This document shows positions 46,493 through 54,434 of a stretch of DNA of 64,000 bases, one piece after another. Below the pieces are notes generated by a model. That model searched no databases. It saw only the letters and a list, made by a program, of their open reading frames with translations, and had not been told where the DNA came from. The DNA is from Polaribacter sp. Hel1_85 (GTDB taxonomy: Bacteria > Bacteroidota > Bacteroidia > Flavobacteriales > Flavobacteriaceae), in the NCBI RefSeq assembly GCF_000766795.1, contig NZ_JPDS01000001.1:1573501-1637500 (forward strand). Reading direction: 5' to 3'. A program made the translations under genes and the position numbers. Each line of letters begins with the position of its first letter. The first letter of the stretch is position 1.

Positions 46493-46553
46493 TATTATTT
46501 GTTAAATAATCTTATTAGAATAATTTGGTAAATACTTTTTTAAACTTGCGATA

Positions 46554-46627
46554 GCGTTAGGGATTGAAACAGCATCCTTTTTGCTTTTTCTGCAAAAAGA
46601 TATCGTGGAAAGCCCGTTAAAACGCCC
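46554..46627 (-). repeat. Dispersed hairpin repeat, copy 2
   Basis: The 74-bp core differs from copy 1 (3784-3858) at only five positions. On the minus strand it runs GGGCGTTTTAACGGGC to CCCTAACGC with the CTTTTTGC/GCAAAAAG hairpin in the middle. It lies between exbD and the tonB-like gene and starts seven bases after the exbD stop, in the orientation of exbD. Confidence 0.85.
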
Positions 46628-46633
46628 CAATAA

Positions 46634-47026
46634 TTATTTTCCTTTTACGGCCAAAATCATTTTTAGTTTATTTTTATTTGCGATATCAATAACTTTCATT
46701 ACGTTTTTATAAGGAACATCTTTATCTCCTCTAATTACAATTGTTTTCTTTTTATCTGTACCAACACTTCTTAATATTTCACTTTCTAATTTTGATGAGC
46801 TCACCTTAGTTTTATCAATATAAAATATTGATTTACTTGTAATTGTTACCGCTACTGATTTATTGTTTTCTGTTTTCCCTCCTGCTTTTGGCAATAAAAC
46901 ATCAATTGCACTTACTGTAACTAAGGTTGATGTTAACATAAAAAATATTAATAATAAGAAAACAATATCTGTCATTGATGACATATTGAACGACGGATCT
47001 ACTTTATTTCTTCCACGTAAATTCAT
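46634..47026 (-). CDS. exbD: Biopolymer transport protein ExbD
   Basis: A 130-residue protein with a short cytoplasmic N-terminus, one membrane helix (IVFLLLIFFMLTSTLV, residues 25-40) bearing the conserved aspartate just before it (MTDIVF), and a periplasmic domain ending KLKMILAVKGK. It forms the proton-driven motor with ExbB that energises the TonB-like protein encoded downstream. Confidence 0.92.
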   Translation of the reverse strand: MNLRGRNKVDPSFNMSSMTDIVFLLLIFFMLTSTLVTVSAIDVLLPKAGGKTENNKSVAVTITSKSIFYIDKTKVSSSKLESEILRSVGTDKKKTIVIRGDKDVPYKNVMKVIDIANKNKLKMILAVKGK

Positions 47027-47035
47027 TTGAATTAT

Positions 47036-47102
47036 TTAAAGATTGAAAAATTAAATAATTCAAAAATTGTTGCTTTAATCTTTAAATTATTCAATCTTTT
47101 AA
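47036..47102 (-). other. Imperfect palindrome between exbB and exbD
   Basis: TTAAAGATTGA (47036-47046) pairs with TCAATCTTTTAA (47091-47102), and internal AT-rich parts also pair. It fills most of the 84-base exbB-exbD gap. It could be a stabilising or attenuating mRNA structure; no T-run marks it as a terminator. Confidence 0.5.
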
Positions 47103-47110
47103 TAAGATTT

Positions 47111-47800
47111 CTATACTGGCTCGTTTAATAAATCTAAAAACTCTACAGATTTTGCTTCCATTTGATATACAACTTTATCTGTTCTAACCACTAAATGATT
47201 ATAAGTAACATAGGCTATAATCCCTACAATTAAACCTGCAACTGTTGTTGTCATTGCTGTATACAAACCATCAGAAAGCATTTTTATATCTATTTGACCA
47301 CCTGCATTTGCAATTTCATGTATGGCAATTATCATTCCAATAACAGTTCCTAAAAACCCAATCATTGGTGCAGCTCCTGCAATTGTTGCTAAAACACTTA
47401 CATTTTTTTCTAATTGATAAACCTCTAGTTTTCCTGCAGTTTCAATAGCAGTATTTATATCATCTAAAGGCTTACCTATTCTAGAAATTCCTTTTCCTAT
47501 TAATCTTGCTGTTGGTGTATTTTTACTTTTACAAAGCGCATCTGCAGACTCTAATTTTCCATTTGAAACATAGTCTTTAATTTGGTTCATAAAATTCTCA
47601 TCAATTTTTGATGCCGCTTTTATCGCAAAAAAACGCTCGAAGTAAATATATAATGCAACAGCTAATAATACAAAAAGTAACGCTATTATTATTTGCCCTC
47701 CTAAACCACCATCCATAATTAATTTATAGATAGAAAGTGTTTTTTCTTCTGAAACAACTTCTTCTAAAATTTCTTTATTATCCTGAAAAAATGATATCAT
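47111..47800 (-). CDS. exbB: MotA/TolQ/ExbB proton channel family protein
   Basis: A 229-residue inner-membrane protein with three membrane helices: IIIALLFVLLAVALYIYFERFF (split by the family's ERF motif), VLATIAGAAPMIGFLGTVIGM and TTTVAGLIVGIIAYVTYNHL. The last two carry the channel-lining Thr/Pro residues typical of ExbB. First gene of the exbB-exbD-tonB set, with a promoter-like pair upstream at 47859-47891. Confidence 0.93.
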   Translation of the reverse strand: MISFFQDNKEILEEVVSEEKTLSIYKLIMDGGLGGQIIIALLFVLLAVALYIYFERFFAIKAASKIDENFMNQIKDYVSNGKLESADALCKSKNTPTARLIGKGISRIGKPLDDINTAIETAGKLEVYQLEKNVSVLATIAGAAPMIGFLGTVIGMIIAIHEIANAGGQIDIKMLSDGLYTAMTTTVAGLIVGIIAYVTYNHLVVRTDKVVYQMEAKSVEFLDLLNEPV

Positions 47801-47858
47801 TAAATTCTCTTTTTTTAAGTTCTATTTAGTAAACGACTATTCTTTTTTAAAATTGTTT

Positions 47859-47891
47859 CAAAGCTAAAGAATAGATTTCTTTTTACAGCAA
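47859..47891 (-). promoter_or_regulatory. Candidate promoter of exbB-exbD-tonB
   Basis: On the minus strand TTG (47891-47889), 22 bases, then TAGCTTTG (47866-47859). The -7 box matches TAnnTTTG and ends 59 bases before the exbB ATG. The spacing is at the long end of the range. Confidence 0.5.
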
Positions 47892-47892
47892 A

Positions 47893-47930
47893 AAAAATGC
47901 CATTTTGCTTAATCGCAAAATGGCATTTTT
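47893..47930 (-). terminator. Terminator after nhaD
   Basis: A perfect 16-bp stem (AAAAATGCCATTTTGC and its complement) closes a six-base loop, with A and T runs on both sides. It lies 20 bases beyond the nhaD stop and could work in both directions. Confidence 0.9.
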
Positions 47931-47949
47931 GTCTTTATTTTCTTTTAGA

Positions 47950-49353
47950 TTATATAAACATTCTTAACACTACAAATGCTGCAGAACCTATTAAAAACCC
48001 TATTAAAGCTAACCAAGATATTTTTTTCAAATACCAAAAGAAATCTATTTTTTCCATTCCCATTGCAACAACTCCAGCTGCAGAACCTATTATTAACATT
48101 GATCCACCTGTACCTGCTGAAAAAGCGATAAAGTGCCATAAAGGATTGTCTAAACTTTCAGAAAACATACCTAAACTAGCTGCTACTAGAGGAACATTAT
48201 CAATAACGGCAGAACCAATACCTAACAATATTACTACTAAATCTGAAACTACTGTTCCGTCTAATTCTGTACCAATTAAAGGAATTCCTTGTTTTAAACT
48301 ATCTGCAAAATTAAATAAAATTCCTAAAGATTCTAAAGCAGCAACTGCCATTAAAATTCCTAAGAAAAATAAAATACTTGGCATTTCAATTTTAGATAAT
48401 GAATGATGAACAGGACTATGATGCGCTTCTGCTTCGTGTTCTTCTGCTTCCACACCTTCTACACTAGAAATAGAGAATTTTGAATTACTATAAATCTCTG
48501 CAAAAGTAGCTACAACTGCCAATGACAACATCATCCCTACATAAGGAGGCAAATGTGTAACTGTTTTAAAAATTGGTACAAATAAAATTGCTCCTAATCC
48601 TAAATACAACATTCTTCCACTGTGTTTACTTTTAGGTTTTTCAACTTCATTTTCATCAAAATCTATTTCACCTTTAAATGCTGGTAAAAAGGTTGCAATA
48701 AATGAAGGTACAACCATACATAATAAAGAAGGAATAAATAAATAGGTAAATAACATACCTGTACTTACTTTATCTCCAATCCAAAGCATTGTTGTTGTAA
48801 CATCTCCAATAGGAGAAAAAGCTCCACCTGCATTTGCTGCAATAATAATTAAACCTGCAAACCAAATTCTATCTTCTCTTGTTTTAACAATTTTCTGTAA
48901 AATTGAAATCAATACAATTGTTGCAGTTAAGTTATCTATAATTGCAGATAAAATAAAAGCTAAAATAGAGAACATCCATAAAAGTTTCTTTTTACTTTTA
49001 AAATTCACATACCCTTTAATTGTAGAAAAACCATCGAAATAATCTATGATTTCAACAATTGTCATTGCTCCTAAAAGAAAAACTAAAATTTCTGCAGTTT
49101 TCCCTAAATGATGTAATAATGTTTCTTCTACTAAATGTAATTTATCATCATGTACCATAGACGCAAAACCATCTACCAGACCATGATTCGCAGAATCAAA
49201 CCAATTCGTAAAATTATCGACACCTAGTGCAACTAATGCCCAACAAACTGCCATCATAATTAGGGCTGGGATTAATTTATCTAATTTTAAGTTATGCTCT
49301 AAAGTAATGGCCAAATACCCCATTACAAATACAATAATAATTACTGACTCCAT
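47950..49353 (-). CDS. nhaD: NhaD-type sodium/proton antiporter
   Basis: A 467-residue membrane protein with about 12-13 helices of the ion-transporter superfamily. Marker segments are LLGAMTIVEIIDYFDGF, LSAIIDNLTATIV and GGAFSPIGDVTTTMLWIG in the first half, and IGSAVIDNVPLVAASLGMF with AGTGGSMLIIGSAAGVVA in the second. The repeated D-N pairs are the likely ion-binding sites. NhaD exports Na+ in exchange for protons, in keeping with a marine lifestyle. It is 24 bases downstream of the dehydrogenase gene. A His/Glu-rich loop (EAEEHEAEAHHSPVHH) near residue 310 is notable. Confidence 0.93.
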   Translation of the reverse strand: MESVIIIVFVMGYLAITLEHNLKLDKLIPALIMMAVCWALVALGVDNFTNWFDSANHGLVDGFASMVHDDKLHLVEETLLHHLGKTAEILVFLLGAMTIVEIIDYFDGFSTIKGYVNFKSKKKLLWMFSILAFILSAIIDNLTATIVLISILQKIVKTREDRIWFAGLIIIAANAGGAFSPIGDVTTTMLWIGDKVSTGMLFTYLFIPSLLCMVVPSFIATFLPAFKGEIDFDENEVEKPKSKHSGRMLYLGLGAILFVPIFKTVTHLPPYVGMMLSLAVVATFAEIYSNSKFSISSVEGVEAEEHEAEAHHSPVHHSLSKIEMPSILFFLGILMAVAALESLGILFNFADSLKQGIPLIGTELDGTVVSDLVVILLGIGSAVIDNVPLVAASLGMFSESLDNPLWHFIAFSAGTGGSMLIIGSAAGVVAMGMEKIDFFWYLKKISWLALIGFLIGSAAFVVLRMFI

Positions 49354-49377
49354 TTTAATTGTTTGTTTGTTTTTTGT

Positions 49378-50604
49378 TTATATCAATTCTTTTAGCGCTA
49401 TTTCAAACGCTGTTTCACTTATTTTTGTTTTTAACGCGCTTCTTGCAAACGTTTTTTGCAATGCTTTTTTAATTGTATTTGAAGTATCTTCAAAAATAGC
49501 TTCATCTGTCATTTCTACTCTTCTTTCCATAAAGTAAGCAAAAACTCTTGCCATACCACAATTAGAAATAAAATCAGGAATTAGACTTACTTTTTTATCT
49601 GTATCCTCCATTATTGATCCAAAGAAAATTTCCTTGTCTGCAAAAGGAACATTTGCTCCACAAGAAATTACCTCTAAACCTGTTTCAATCATTTGATTGA
49701 TTTGCTCTTGTTTTATTAATCTTGAAGCTGCACAAGGTGCAAATACTTCACAAGATAAATTCCAAATTCTTTCATTAATTTCTTCAAAAGGAATCATATT
49801 TTCAGCAACCAATGTATTACCATTTTTATGTAAAAATAATTCTTTTATTTCTTCAAAAGAAAAACCATCTTCATTAATTACTCCTCCAACTCTGTCAATA
49901 ATTCCAACAACTTTAGCACCCATTTGTGCTAAATAATATGCTGCTGCAGAACCTACATTTCCAAAACCTTGTACTATTGCTCTTTTACCAACCACAGAAC
50001 CTCCATAAATATCATAATAATGACGAACAGCTTCTGCAACACCAAAACCAGTAATCATATCAGCTACTGTAAATTTCGCCGAAATATCAGGAGAATAAAT
50101 TTTGCTTTCTATGACTTTTATCACCCCATGCCTTAATTGACCAATTCTATTAATCTTATCTGCTTCAGTTGGTTTAAAATGACCATTAAAAACGCCTTCT
50201 TGAGGATGCCAAACTCCACTATCTTCTGTAATTGGTATTACTTCATGAATTTCATCTACATTTAAATCTCCTCCCGTTCCGTAATAATTTTTCAATAATG
50301 GCGAAACAGCGTTAAACCATCTTTCTAAAACTCCTTTCTTACGAGGATCTTGAGGATTGAAATTAATCCCAGATTTAGCACCTCCAATTGCTGGTCCAGA
50401 AACCGTAAATTTCACTTCCATTGTTTTAGCTAAAGAAAGAACTTCGTTCATATCTAAACCTTCTCTCATTCTTGTTCCTCCTCCTGCTGCTCCTCCTCTT
50501 AAAGAGTTTATCACTGTCCAACCTTCTGCTTCAGTTTCCGAATCTTTCCAATTAAAAACTATTTCTGGCTGTTTATTCTCGTATATTTTTAATAATTCTT
50601 TCAT
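49378..50604 (-). CDS. Glu/Leu/Phe/Val dehydrogenase family protein
   Basis: An NAD(P)-dependent amino-acid dehydrogenase of 408 residues. The substrate-binding domain has RGGAAGGGTRMREGL, the lysine motif MEVKFTVSGPAIGGAKSGI (Lys65 and Lys77), and YYGTGGDLNVDEI with the catalytic Asp. The C-terminal Rossmann domain has IVQGFGNVGSAAAYYLA. It may act on glutamate or on branched-chain amino acids; the sequence does not decide. A leader of about 130 bases containing a GC hairpin precedes it. Confidence 0.9.
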   Translation of the reverse strand: MKELLKIYENKQPEIVFNWKDSETEAEGWTVINSLRGGAAGGGTRMREGLDMNEVLSLAKTMEVKFTVSGPAIGGAKSGINFNPQDPRKKGVLERWFNAVSPLLKNYYGTGGDLNVDEIHEVIPITEDSGVWHPQEGVFNGHFKPTEADKINRIGQLRHGVIKVIESKIYSPDISAKFTVADMITGFGVAEAVRHYYDIYGGSVVGKRAIVQGFGNVGSAAAYYLAQMGAKVVGIIDRVGGVINEDGFSFEEIKELFLHKNGNTLVAENMIPFEEINERIWNLSCEVFAPCAASRLIKQEQINQMIETGLEVISCGANVPFADKEIFFGSIMEDTDKKVSLIPDFISNCGMARVFAYFMERRVEMTDEAIFEDTSNTIKKALQKTFARSALKTKISETAFEIALKELI

Positions 50605-50670
50605 TATAAAATTTTAAATAAATTAACTTTCTTCCTGCTTTTTCAAACAATTTTAATTTTTCGTTAAAAT

Positions 50671-50682
50671 CCCCTTCAGGGG
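50671..50682 (-). promoter_or_regulatory. Hairpin in the dehydrogenase mRNA leader
   Basis: CCCC-TTCA-GGGG, flanked by AAAAT and AAAA, forms a compact stem-loop in an AT-rich leader. It may act as a terminator of anmK or as part of the leader; both would lie on the same strand. Confidence 0.45.
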
Positions 50683-50740
50683 AAAAGTTAAAGCTGATTC
50701 ATTATAAAATTTTTAGAAATATTATTTAGTTGATACCCTA

Positions 50741-50771
50741 CAAACTTACAGTAAAAAAATGATTGCTCAAA
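50741..50771 (-). promoter_or_regulatory. Candidate promoter of the amino-acid dehydrogenase gene
   Basis: On the minus strand TTTG (50771-50768), then 19 bases, then TAAGTTTG (50748-50741), a full match to TTTG-N19-TAnnTTTG. It lies about 137 bases upstream of the start codon. Confidence 0.65.
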
Positions 50772-50774
50772 TTT

Positions 50775-51845
50775 TTATTGATTACCAGAAGGCAAAAAAA
50801 TATTTCCAGATGAATGATCCTCTATAGCACCAGTAACACTAGACAAGCAATTAATCTGATTATCAAGCTTTAAAACACCTAAAAAAGCAAATAGCAATGC
50901 TTCTTTAAAATTGATAAGTTTAGAACTTGGTAACTTAATTTTAATATTAGAAACATCTTCAATTCGATTCATTAAAAAAGAATTAAAAACTCCACCTCCA
51001 GTAAACAAAACCGAATTATTATCTTTTATTATTTTACTTATTTGAATAGCAATATGTTCTACAAAAGTTCTTAAAATTGAGGAAACATCTGTTTCTAAAC
51101 TAGATATTAAAGGAAAAATAACATCTTGCACCCATTCTAACCCTAAAGATTTTGGGGGTTCTTTTTGATAAAATTCTAGCGAATTCAACTCCTCTAAAAG
51201 AGATTCATTTAATTTTCCTTTGAATGCAATTTTTCCTGATTCATCATATTCTAAACCTAATTTATTTGCATAATGATTCATTACAATATTTACCGGACAA
51301 ACATCAAAAGCTATTCTTTTTCCTGCTTTATGATAAGAAATATTAGAAAAACCTCCAAGATTTAAACAATAATCATAATTAGAAAAAAGCAACTCATCAC
51401 CAATTGGCACCAAAGGCGCTCCTTGCCCACCTAATTTTACATCTTGAGTTCTAAAATCACAAATAACTTTTTGCTTTGTTACATCAGCAATCGTTTGACC
51501 ATCTCCAACTTGAAGCGTAATTCCGTTTTGAGGTTGATGTAAAACTGTATGCCCATGAGAAGCAATAAAATCAATATTCTGAATATTAAATTCATCAATA
51601 AAACCATTAATAACTTTCCCTAAATGAAATCCATAATCAAGATTTAATTGTTTTAAATCATTAGAAGAAAAATTGATAGCATCTTGTAAAGTTAATTTCC
51701 AATCTTTTGTATATGAAACTGTTTCTGAATGCAAAATTTTAAAATCTTGATATTTCTTTTTATTAAATTTCACATACACTAAATCAATGCCATCTAAGGA
51801 TGTTCCAGACATCAAGCCAATTACAAAAACCTCACTTTTATTCAT
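50775..51845 (-). CDS. anmK: Anhydro-N-acetylmuramic acid kinase
   Basis: It cleaves and phosphorylates 1,6-anhydro-MurNAc to MurNAc-6-phosphate in cell-wall recycling. The 356-residue ASKHA-fold protein opens with GLMSGTSLDGIDLVYV, has FIASHGHTVLHQPQNGITLQ and CLNLGGFSNISYH, and ends with LFTGGGVFNSFLM. These are the standard AnmK signatures. It is divergent from the acyl-CoA dehydrogenase gene and alone on its side. Confidence 0.95.
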   Translation of the reverse strand: MNKSEVFVIGLMSGTSLDGIDLVYVKFNKKKYQDFKILHSETVSYTKDWKLTLQDAINFSSNDLKQLNLDYGFHLGKVINGFIDEFNIQNIDFIASHGHTVLHQPQNGITLQVGDGQTIADVTKQKVICDFRTQDVKLGGQGAPLVPIGDELLFSNYDYCLNLGGFSNISYHKAGKRIAFDVCPVNIVMNHYANKLGLEYDESGKIAFKGKLNESLLEELNSLEFYQKEPPKSLGLEWVQDVIFPLISSLETDVSSILRTFVEHIAIQISKIIKDNNSVLFTGGGVFNSFLMNRIEDVSNIKIKLPSSKLINFKEALLFAFLGVLKLDNQINCLSSVTGAIEDHSSGNIFLPSGNQ

Positions 51846-51869
51846 ATATGTAAAATTAACAAAAGTCTA

Positions 51870-51900
51870 TTGAAAATAAGTTACGAAATCGATATCTTTG
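51870..51900 (+). promoter_or_regulatory. Promoter of the acyl-CoA dehydrogenase gene
   Basis: TTG (51870-51872), 20 bases, then TATCTTTG (51893-51900). It matches the Bacteroidetes consensus, with the ATG 38 bases downstream. Confidence 0.7.
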
Positions 51901-51937
51901 GAGCAATAAATTACGAATTTAACAAAAATACATACAG

Positions 51938-53080
51938 ATGAATTTCAGTTTAACAGAAGAACACATCATGATACGTGATGCTGCAAGAGATTTTGCTCAA
52001 GCAGAATTATTACCTGGTGTTATAGAAAGAGATAACAAGCAAGAATTCCCAAATGAATTAGTTAAAAAAATGGGAGATTTAGGTTTTTTAGGAATTATGG
52101 TAGACCCAAAATATGGAGGAAGTGGAATGGACGCTATTTCTTACGTATTAATTATGGAAGAACTTTCTAAAATCGACGCTTCTGCTTCTGTAATTGTTTC
52201 TGTAAACAATTCTTTAGTTTGTTATGGTTTAGAAGCATATGCATCTGAAGATCAAAAACAAAAATATTTAACAAAATTAGCAACAGGTGAGTTTGTTGGC
52301 GCATTTTGCTTAAGCGAACCAGAAGCTGGTTCTGATGCAACATCACAAGCTACAACTGCTGAAGATAAAGGAGATCATTATGTAATTAACGGAACCAAAA
52401 ACTGGATTACAAGTGGTGGACGTGCAGATGTGTATTTGGTAATTGCACAAACAGACAGAAGCAAAGGTCATAGAGGAATCAATGCATTTATTATTGAAAA
52501 AGGAACAGAAGGTTTTCATGTTGGTCCAAAAGAAGATAAATTAGGAATTCGTGGTTCAGACACGCATACTTTACAATTTAACGACGTTAAAGTTCCTAAA
52601 GAAAATAGAATAGGTGAAGATGGTTTTGGATTTAAATTTGCCATGAAAACTCTTTCTGGAGGAAGAATTGGTATTGCTGCTCAAGCTTTAGGAATCGCTT
52701 CTGGAGCCTACGAATTGGCCTTAAAATACTCTAAAGTCCGTAAAGCATTTGGAACAGAAATTTGCAACCATCAAGCAATTGCATTTAAATTAGCAGACAT
52801 GTATACAGAAATTGAAGCGGCAAGAATGCTGGTCACAAAAGCTGCTTGGGACAAAGACCAAGGCAATAATTACGACATGTCTTCTGCAATGGCAAAACTA
52901 TACGCAAGTAAAGTCGCTATGGAACAAACTGTAGAAGCAGTTCAAATTCATGGAGGTAATGGTTTTGTAAAAGAATATCATGTAGAGCGTTTAATGCGTG
53001 ATGCAAAAATTACACAGATTTACGAAGGAACTTCAGAGATTCAAAAAATTGTAATTTCTAGAGGAGTTATCAAAGGATAA
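51938..53080 (+). CDS. Acyl-CoA dehydrogenase (short-chain/butyryl type)
   Basis: A 380-residue FAD enzyme catalysing alpha,beta-dehydrogenation of acyl-CoA in beta-oxidation. Signatures are FCLSEPEAGSDATSQAT, VINGTKNWITSGG (FAD site), KLGIRGSDTHTLQF, GGRIGIAAQALGIASGAYELA and the C-terminal IYEGTSEIQKIVISR with the catalytic Glu near residue 363. It is probably specific for short-chain acyl-CoA but this is not certain. It has its own promoter and terminator, so it is monocistronic. Confidence 0.95.
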   Translation: MNFSLTEEHIMIRDAARDFAQAELLPGVIERDNKQEFPNELVKKMGDLGFLGIMVDPKYGGSGMDAISYVLIMEELSKIDASASVIVSVNNSLVCYGLEAYASEDQKQKYLTKLATGEFVGAFCLSEPEAGSDATSQATTAEDKGDHYVINGTKNWITSGGRADVYLVIAQTDRSKGHRGINAFIIEKGTEGFHVGPKEDKLGIRGSDTHTLQFNDVKVPKENRIGEDGFGFKFAMKTLSGGRIGIAAQALGIASGAYELALKYSKVRKAFGTEICNHQAIAFKLADMYTEIEAARMLVTKAAWDKDQGNNYDMSSAMAKLYASKVAMEQTVEAVQIHGGNGFVKEYHVERLMRDAKITQIYEGTSEIQKIVISRGVIKG

Positions 53081-53085
53081 AAATT

Positions 53086-53110
53086 GCCAGTTCGAGCGCA
53101 ATCGAGAACT
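53086..53110 (+). repeat. Short gene-end repeat of AGTTCGAG...CGAGAACT type
   Basis: AGTTC and GAACT arms surround TCGA-GCGCAA-TCGA. It begins five bases after the acyl-CoA dehydrogenase stop. I recall similar sequences at gene ends in other Flavobacteriaceae, but cannot check here. Confidence 0.45.
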
Positions 53111-53151
53111 ATTTAAAAACAGACAACAATTACTCTTTATATATAAGGTAT

Positions 53152-53182
53152 AAAAATCCATCTTTTTAAAAGGTGGATTTTT
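53152..53182 (+). terminator. Terminator after the acyl-CoA dehydrogenase gene
   Basis: AAAAATCCA-t-CTTTT and AAAAG-g-TGGATTTTT arms with a tight loop, followed by T. It can work in both directions. Confidence 0.8.
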
Positions 53183-53187
53183 CTTTT

Positions 53188-53292
53188 GGGCGCAACCTTT
53201 CAGGTCAGGCTTTTCGCACTCGCTTTTTTGTTCTGCTGAATTTAATTCAGCATCTCAAAAAGAGCTCAAACAAACGCTTCAATCCTTTGCGC
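53188..53292 (+). repeat. Dispersed hairpin repeat, copy 3 (long form)
   Basis: It opens TTGGGCG, has GGTCAGGCTTTTCGCACTCGC, then a nested hairpin (GCTTTTTTG with CAAAAAGAGC, and GCTGAATT with AATTCAGC inside), and closes CGCTTCAATCCTTTGCGC. Its ends match copies 1 and 2, while the middle is longer. It lies after the acyl-CoA dehydrogenase terminator, in the same orientation as that gene. The 53293-53376 stretch to truA shows nothing else. Confidence 0.75.
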
Positions 53293-53376
53293 AACTACTT
53301 GCCAACAAAATCGAATATTTAAAAACCCAATTCATTGCTTATTTTCAAAAAAACTACGTTTACTATGTAGTAATTT

Positions 53377-54159
53377 TTATAACTCCAACTCAATATCAAA
53401 TAATTGCAAACCAGAAGCAGGAGCAATATTTCGTAAAAACTTTCTATCATTATCCTCTTTTAAAGAAGCTTCAATAAAATCTAAATCCAAATTACCTTTA
53501 CCAACTTCAAAAAGCGTTGCCATCATCAATCTAATCTGATAACGTAAAAAACCTTTTCCTCTTACCTTTAATATATATGACTTTTCTGGGAAGAAATTTG
53601 CAGTTAAAATATCATTGCCTACAATTTCACAAGAATCTATCACTCTTTTAAAAATTGTATTTGCAGATGGTTTTGTACAATATTTATGAAAATGATGTTC
53701 TCCTTCAAACAACTTCGCAGCTTTCATCATTGCATCAACATTAAGAATTTCATCAACATTTACCAAAAAAGGAGCTGCAAAAGGATGGTTTTTTTCTCCA
53801 AAAGAAAAGTAATAATGATATTCTTTAATCTTTGGTACGTTAATAATATTAAACCCTCTATCTACTTTCTGAATAGAAATTGCTTTAAAATCAGGTGAAA
53901 AATTAGAATTTAAAGAATTCATGAAGAAAACTTCATCAACTAATCCATCTGTAAACATTTGAATATAATACGTATTTGCAGAAACCTTAGCATCTGTTCT
54001 ACCAACACCAATGGTCTTATAATTAACACCCTCAAAAACAAATGATAAAGATTTATCAACCATATCATGTAAAGTTTTTGCATTTGTTTGTTTTTGCCAT
54101 CCAGAAAACCGAAAACCTAAAAATTGCAACTTCATTATGTAGGAAAATGAATATTTCAT
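53377..54159 (-). CDS. truA: TruA-type tRNA pseudouridine synthase
   Basis: A TruA-fold enzyme of 260 residues that would convert uridines 38-40 of tRNA to pseudouridine. FLGFRFSGWQKQ corresponds to the family's first strand-turn, GVGRTDAKVSAN contains the catalytic Asp (about residue 55), and YLKVRGKGFLRYQIRLMMATL-like residues mark the second half (KVRGKGFLRYQIRLM). It is a divergent TruA; the genome may have another. Two starts are possible: ATG at 54159 (260 residues) or ATG at 54135 (252). A promoter ends only five bases before the first, so either this message is leaderless or the second start is used. Confidence 0.82.
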   Translation of the reverse strand: MKYSFSYIMKLQFLGFRFSGWQKQTNAKTLHDMVDKSLSFVFEGVNYKTIGVGRTDAKVSANTYYIQMFTDGLVDEVFFMNSLNSNFSPDFKAISIQKVDRGFNIINVPKIKEYHYYFSFGEKNHPFAAPFLVNVDEILNVDAMMKAAKLFEGEHHFHKYCTKPSANTIFKRVIDSCEIVGNDILTANFFPEKSYILKVRGKGFLRYQIRLMMATLFEVGKGNLDLDFIEASLKEDNDRKFLRNIAPASGLQLFDIELEL

Positions 54160-54164
54160 AGGTG

Positions 54165-54197
54165 CAAATGTACAATAATTGTGATTTTTTTTACAAA
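54165..54197 (-). promoter_or_regulatory. Candidate promoter of truA
   Basis: On the minus strand TTTG (54197-54194), 21 bases, then TACATTTG (54172-54165). The box ends five bases before the ATG at 54159, which bears on the start choice. Confidence 0.55.
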
Positions 54198-54355
54198 ACG
54201 TGCATTTTTATGAATATCCTAAAATTATATGCTACTTTTTTACAAACCTCACATTTTATACCTTTCAAAAACAAAAAAATAAACTTATCTCAATAGAACC
54301 CCTATTTTTTTATGGGTATAACTCAAATATATATCGTTTTCGGAAACACACCCCC

Positions 54356-54385
54356 TTGTCAGTTTAAAATAAATATATATTTTTG
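54356..54385 (+). promoter_or_regulatory. Promoter of the porin-glnK-amtB operon
   Basis: TTG (54356-54358), 19 bases, then TATTTTTG (54378-54385). It is a full match to the consensus, 50 bases before the porin start. Confidence 0.7.
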
Positions 54386-54434
54386 ATCCGTTCAATTAAA
54401 ATTAAAAACAACAAACACTAAAAGAACTTAAATT

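Noticed and set aside
47897..48406. A 169-codon frame opposite nhaD
   Set aside because: It overlaps the nhaD terminator and coding region; no domain is seen.
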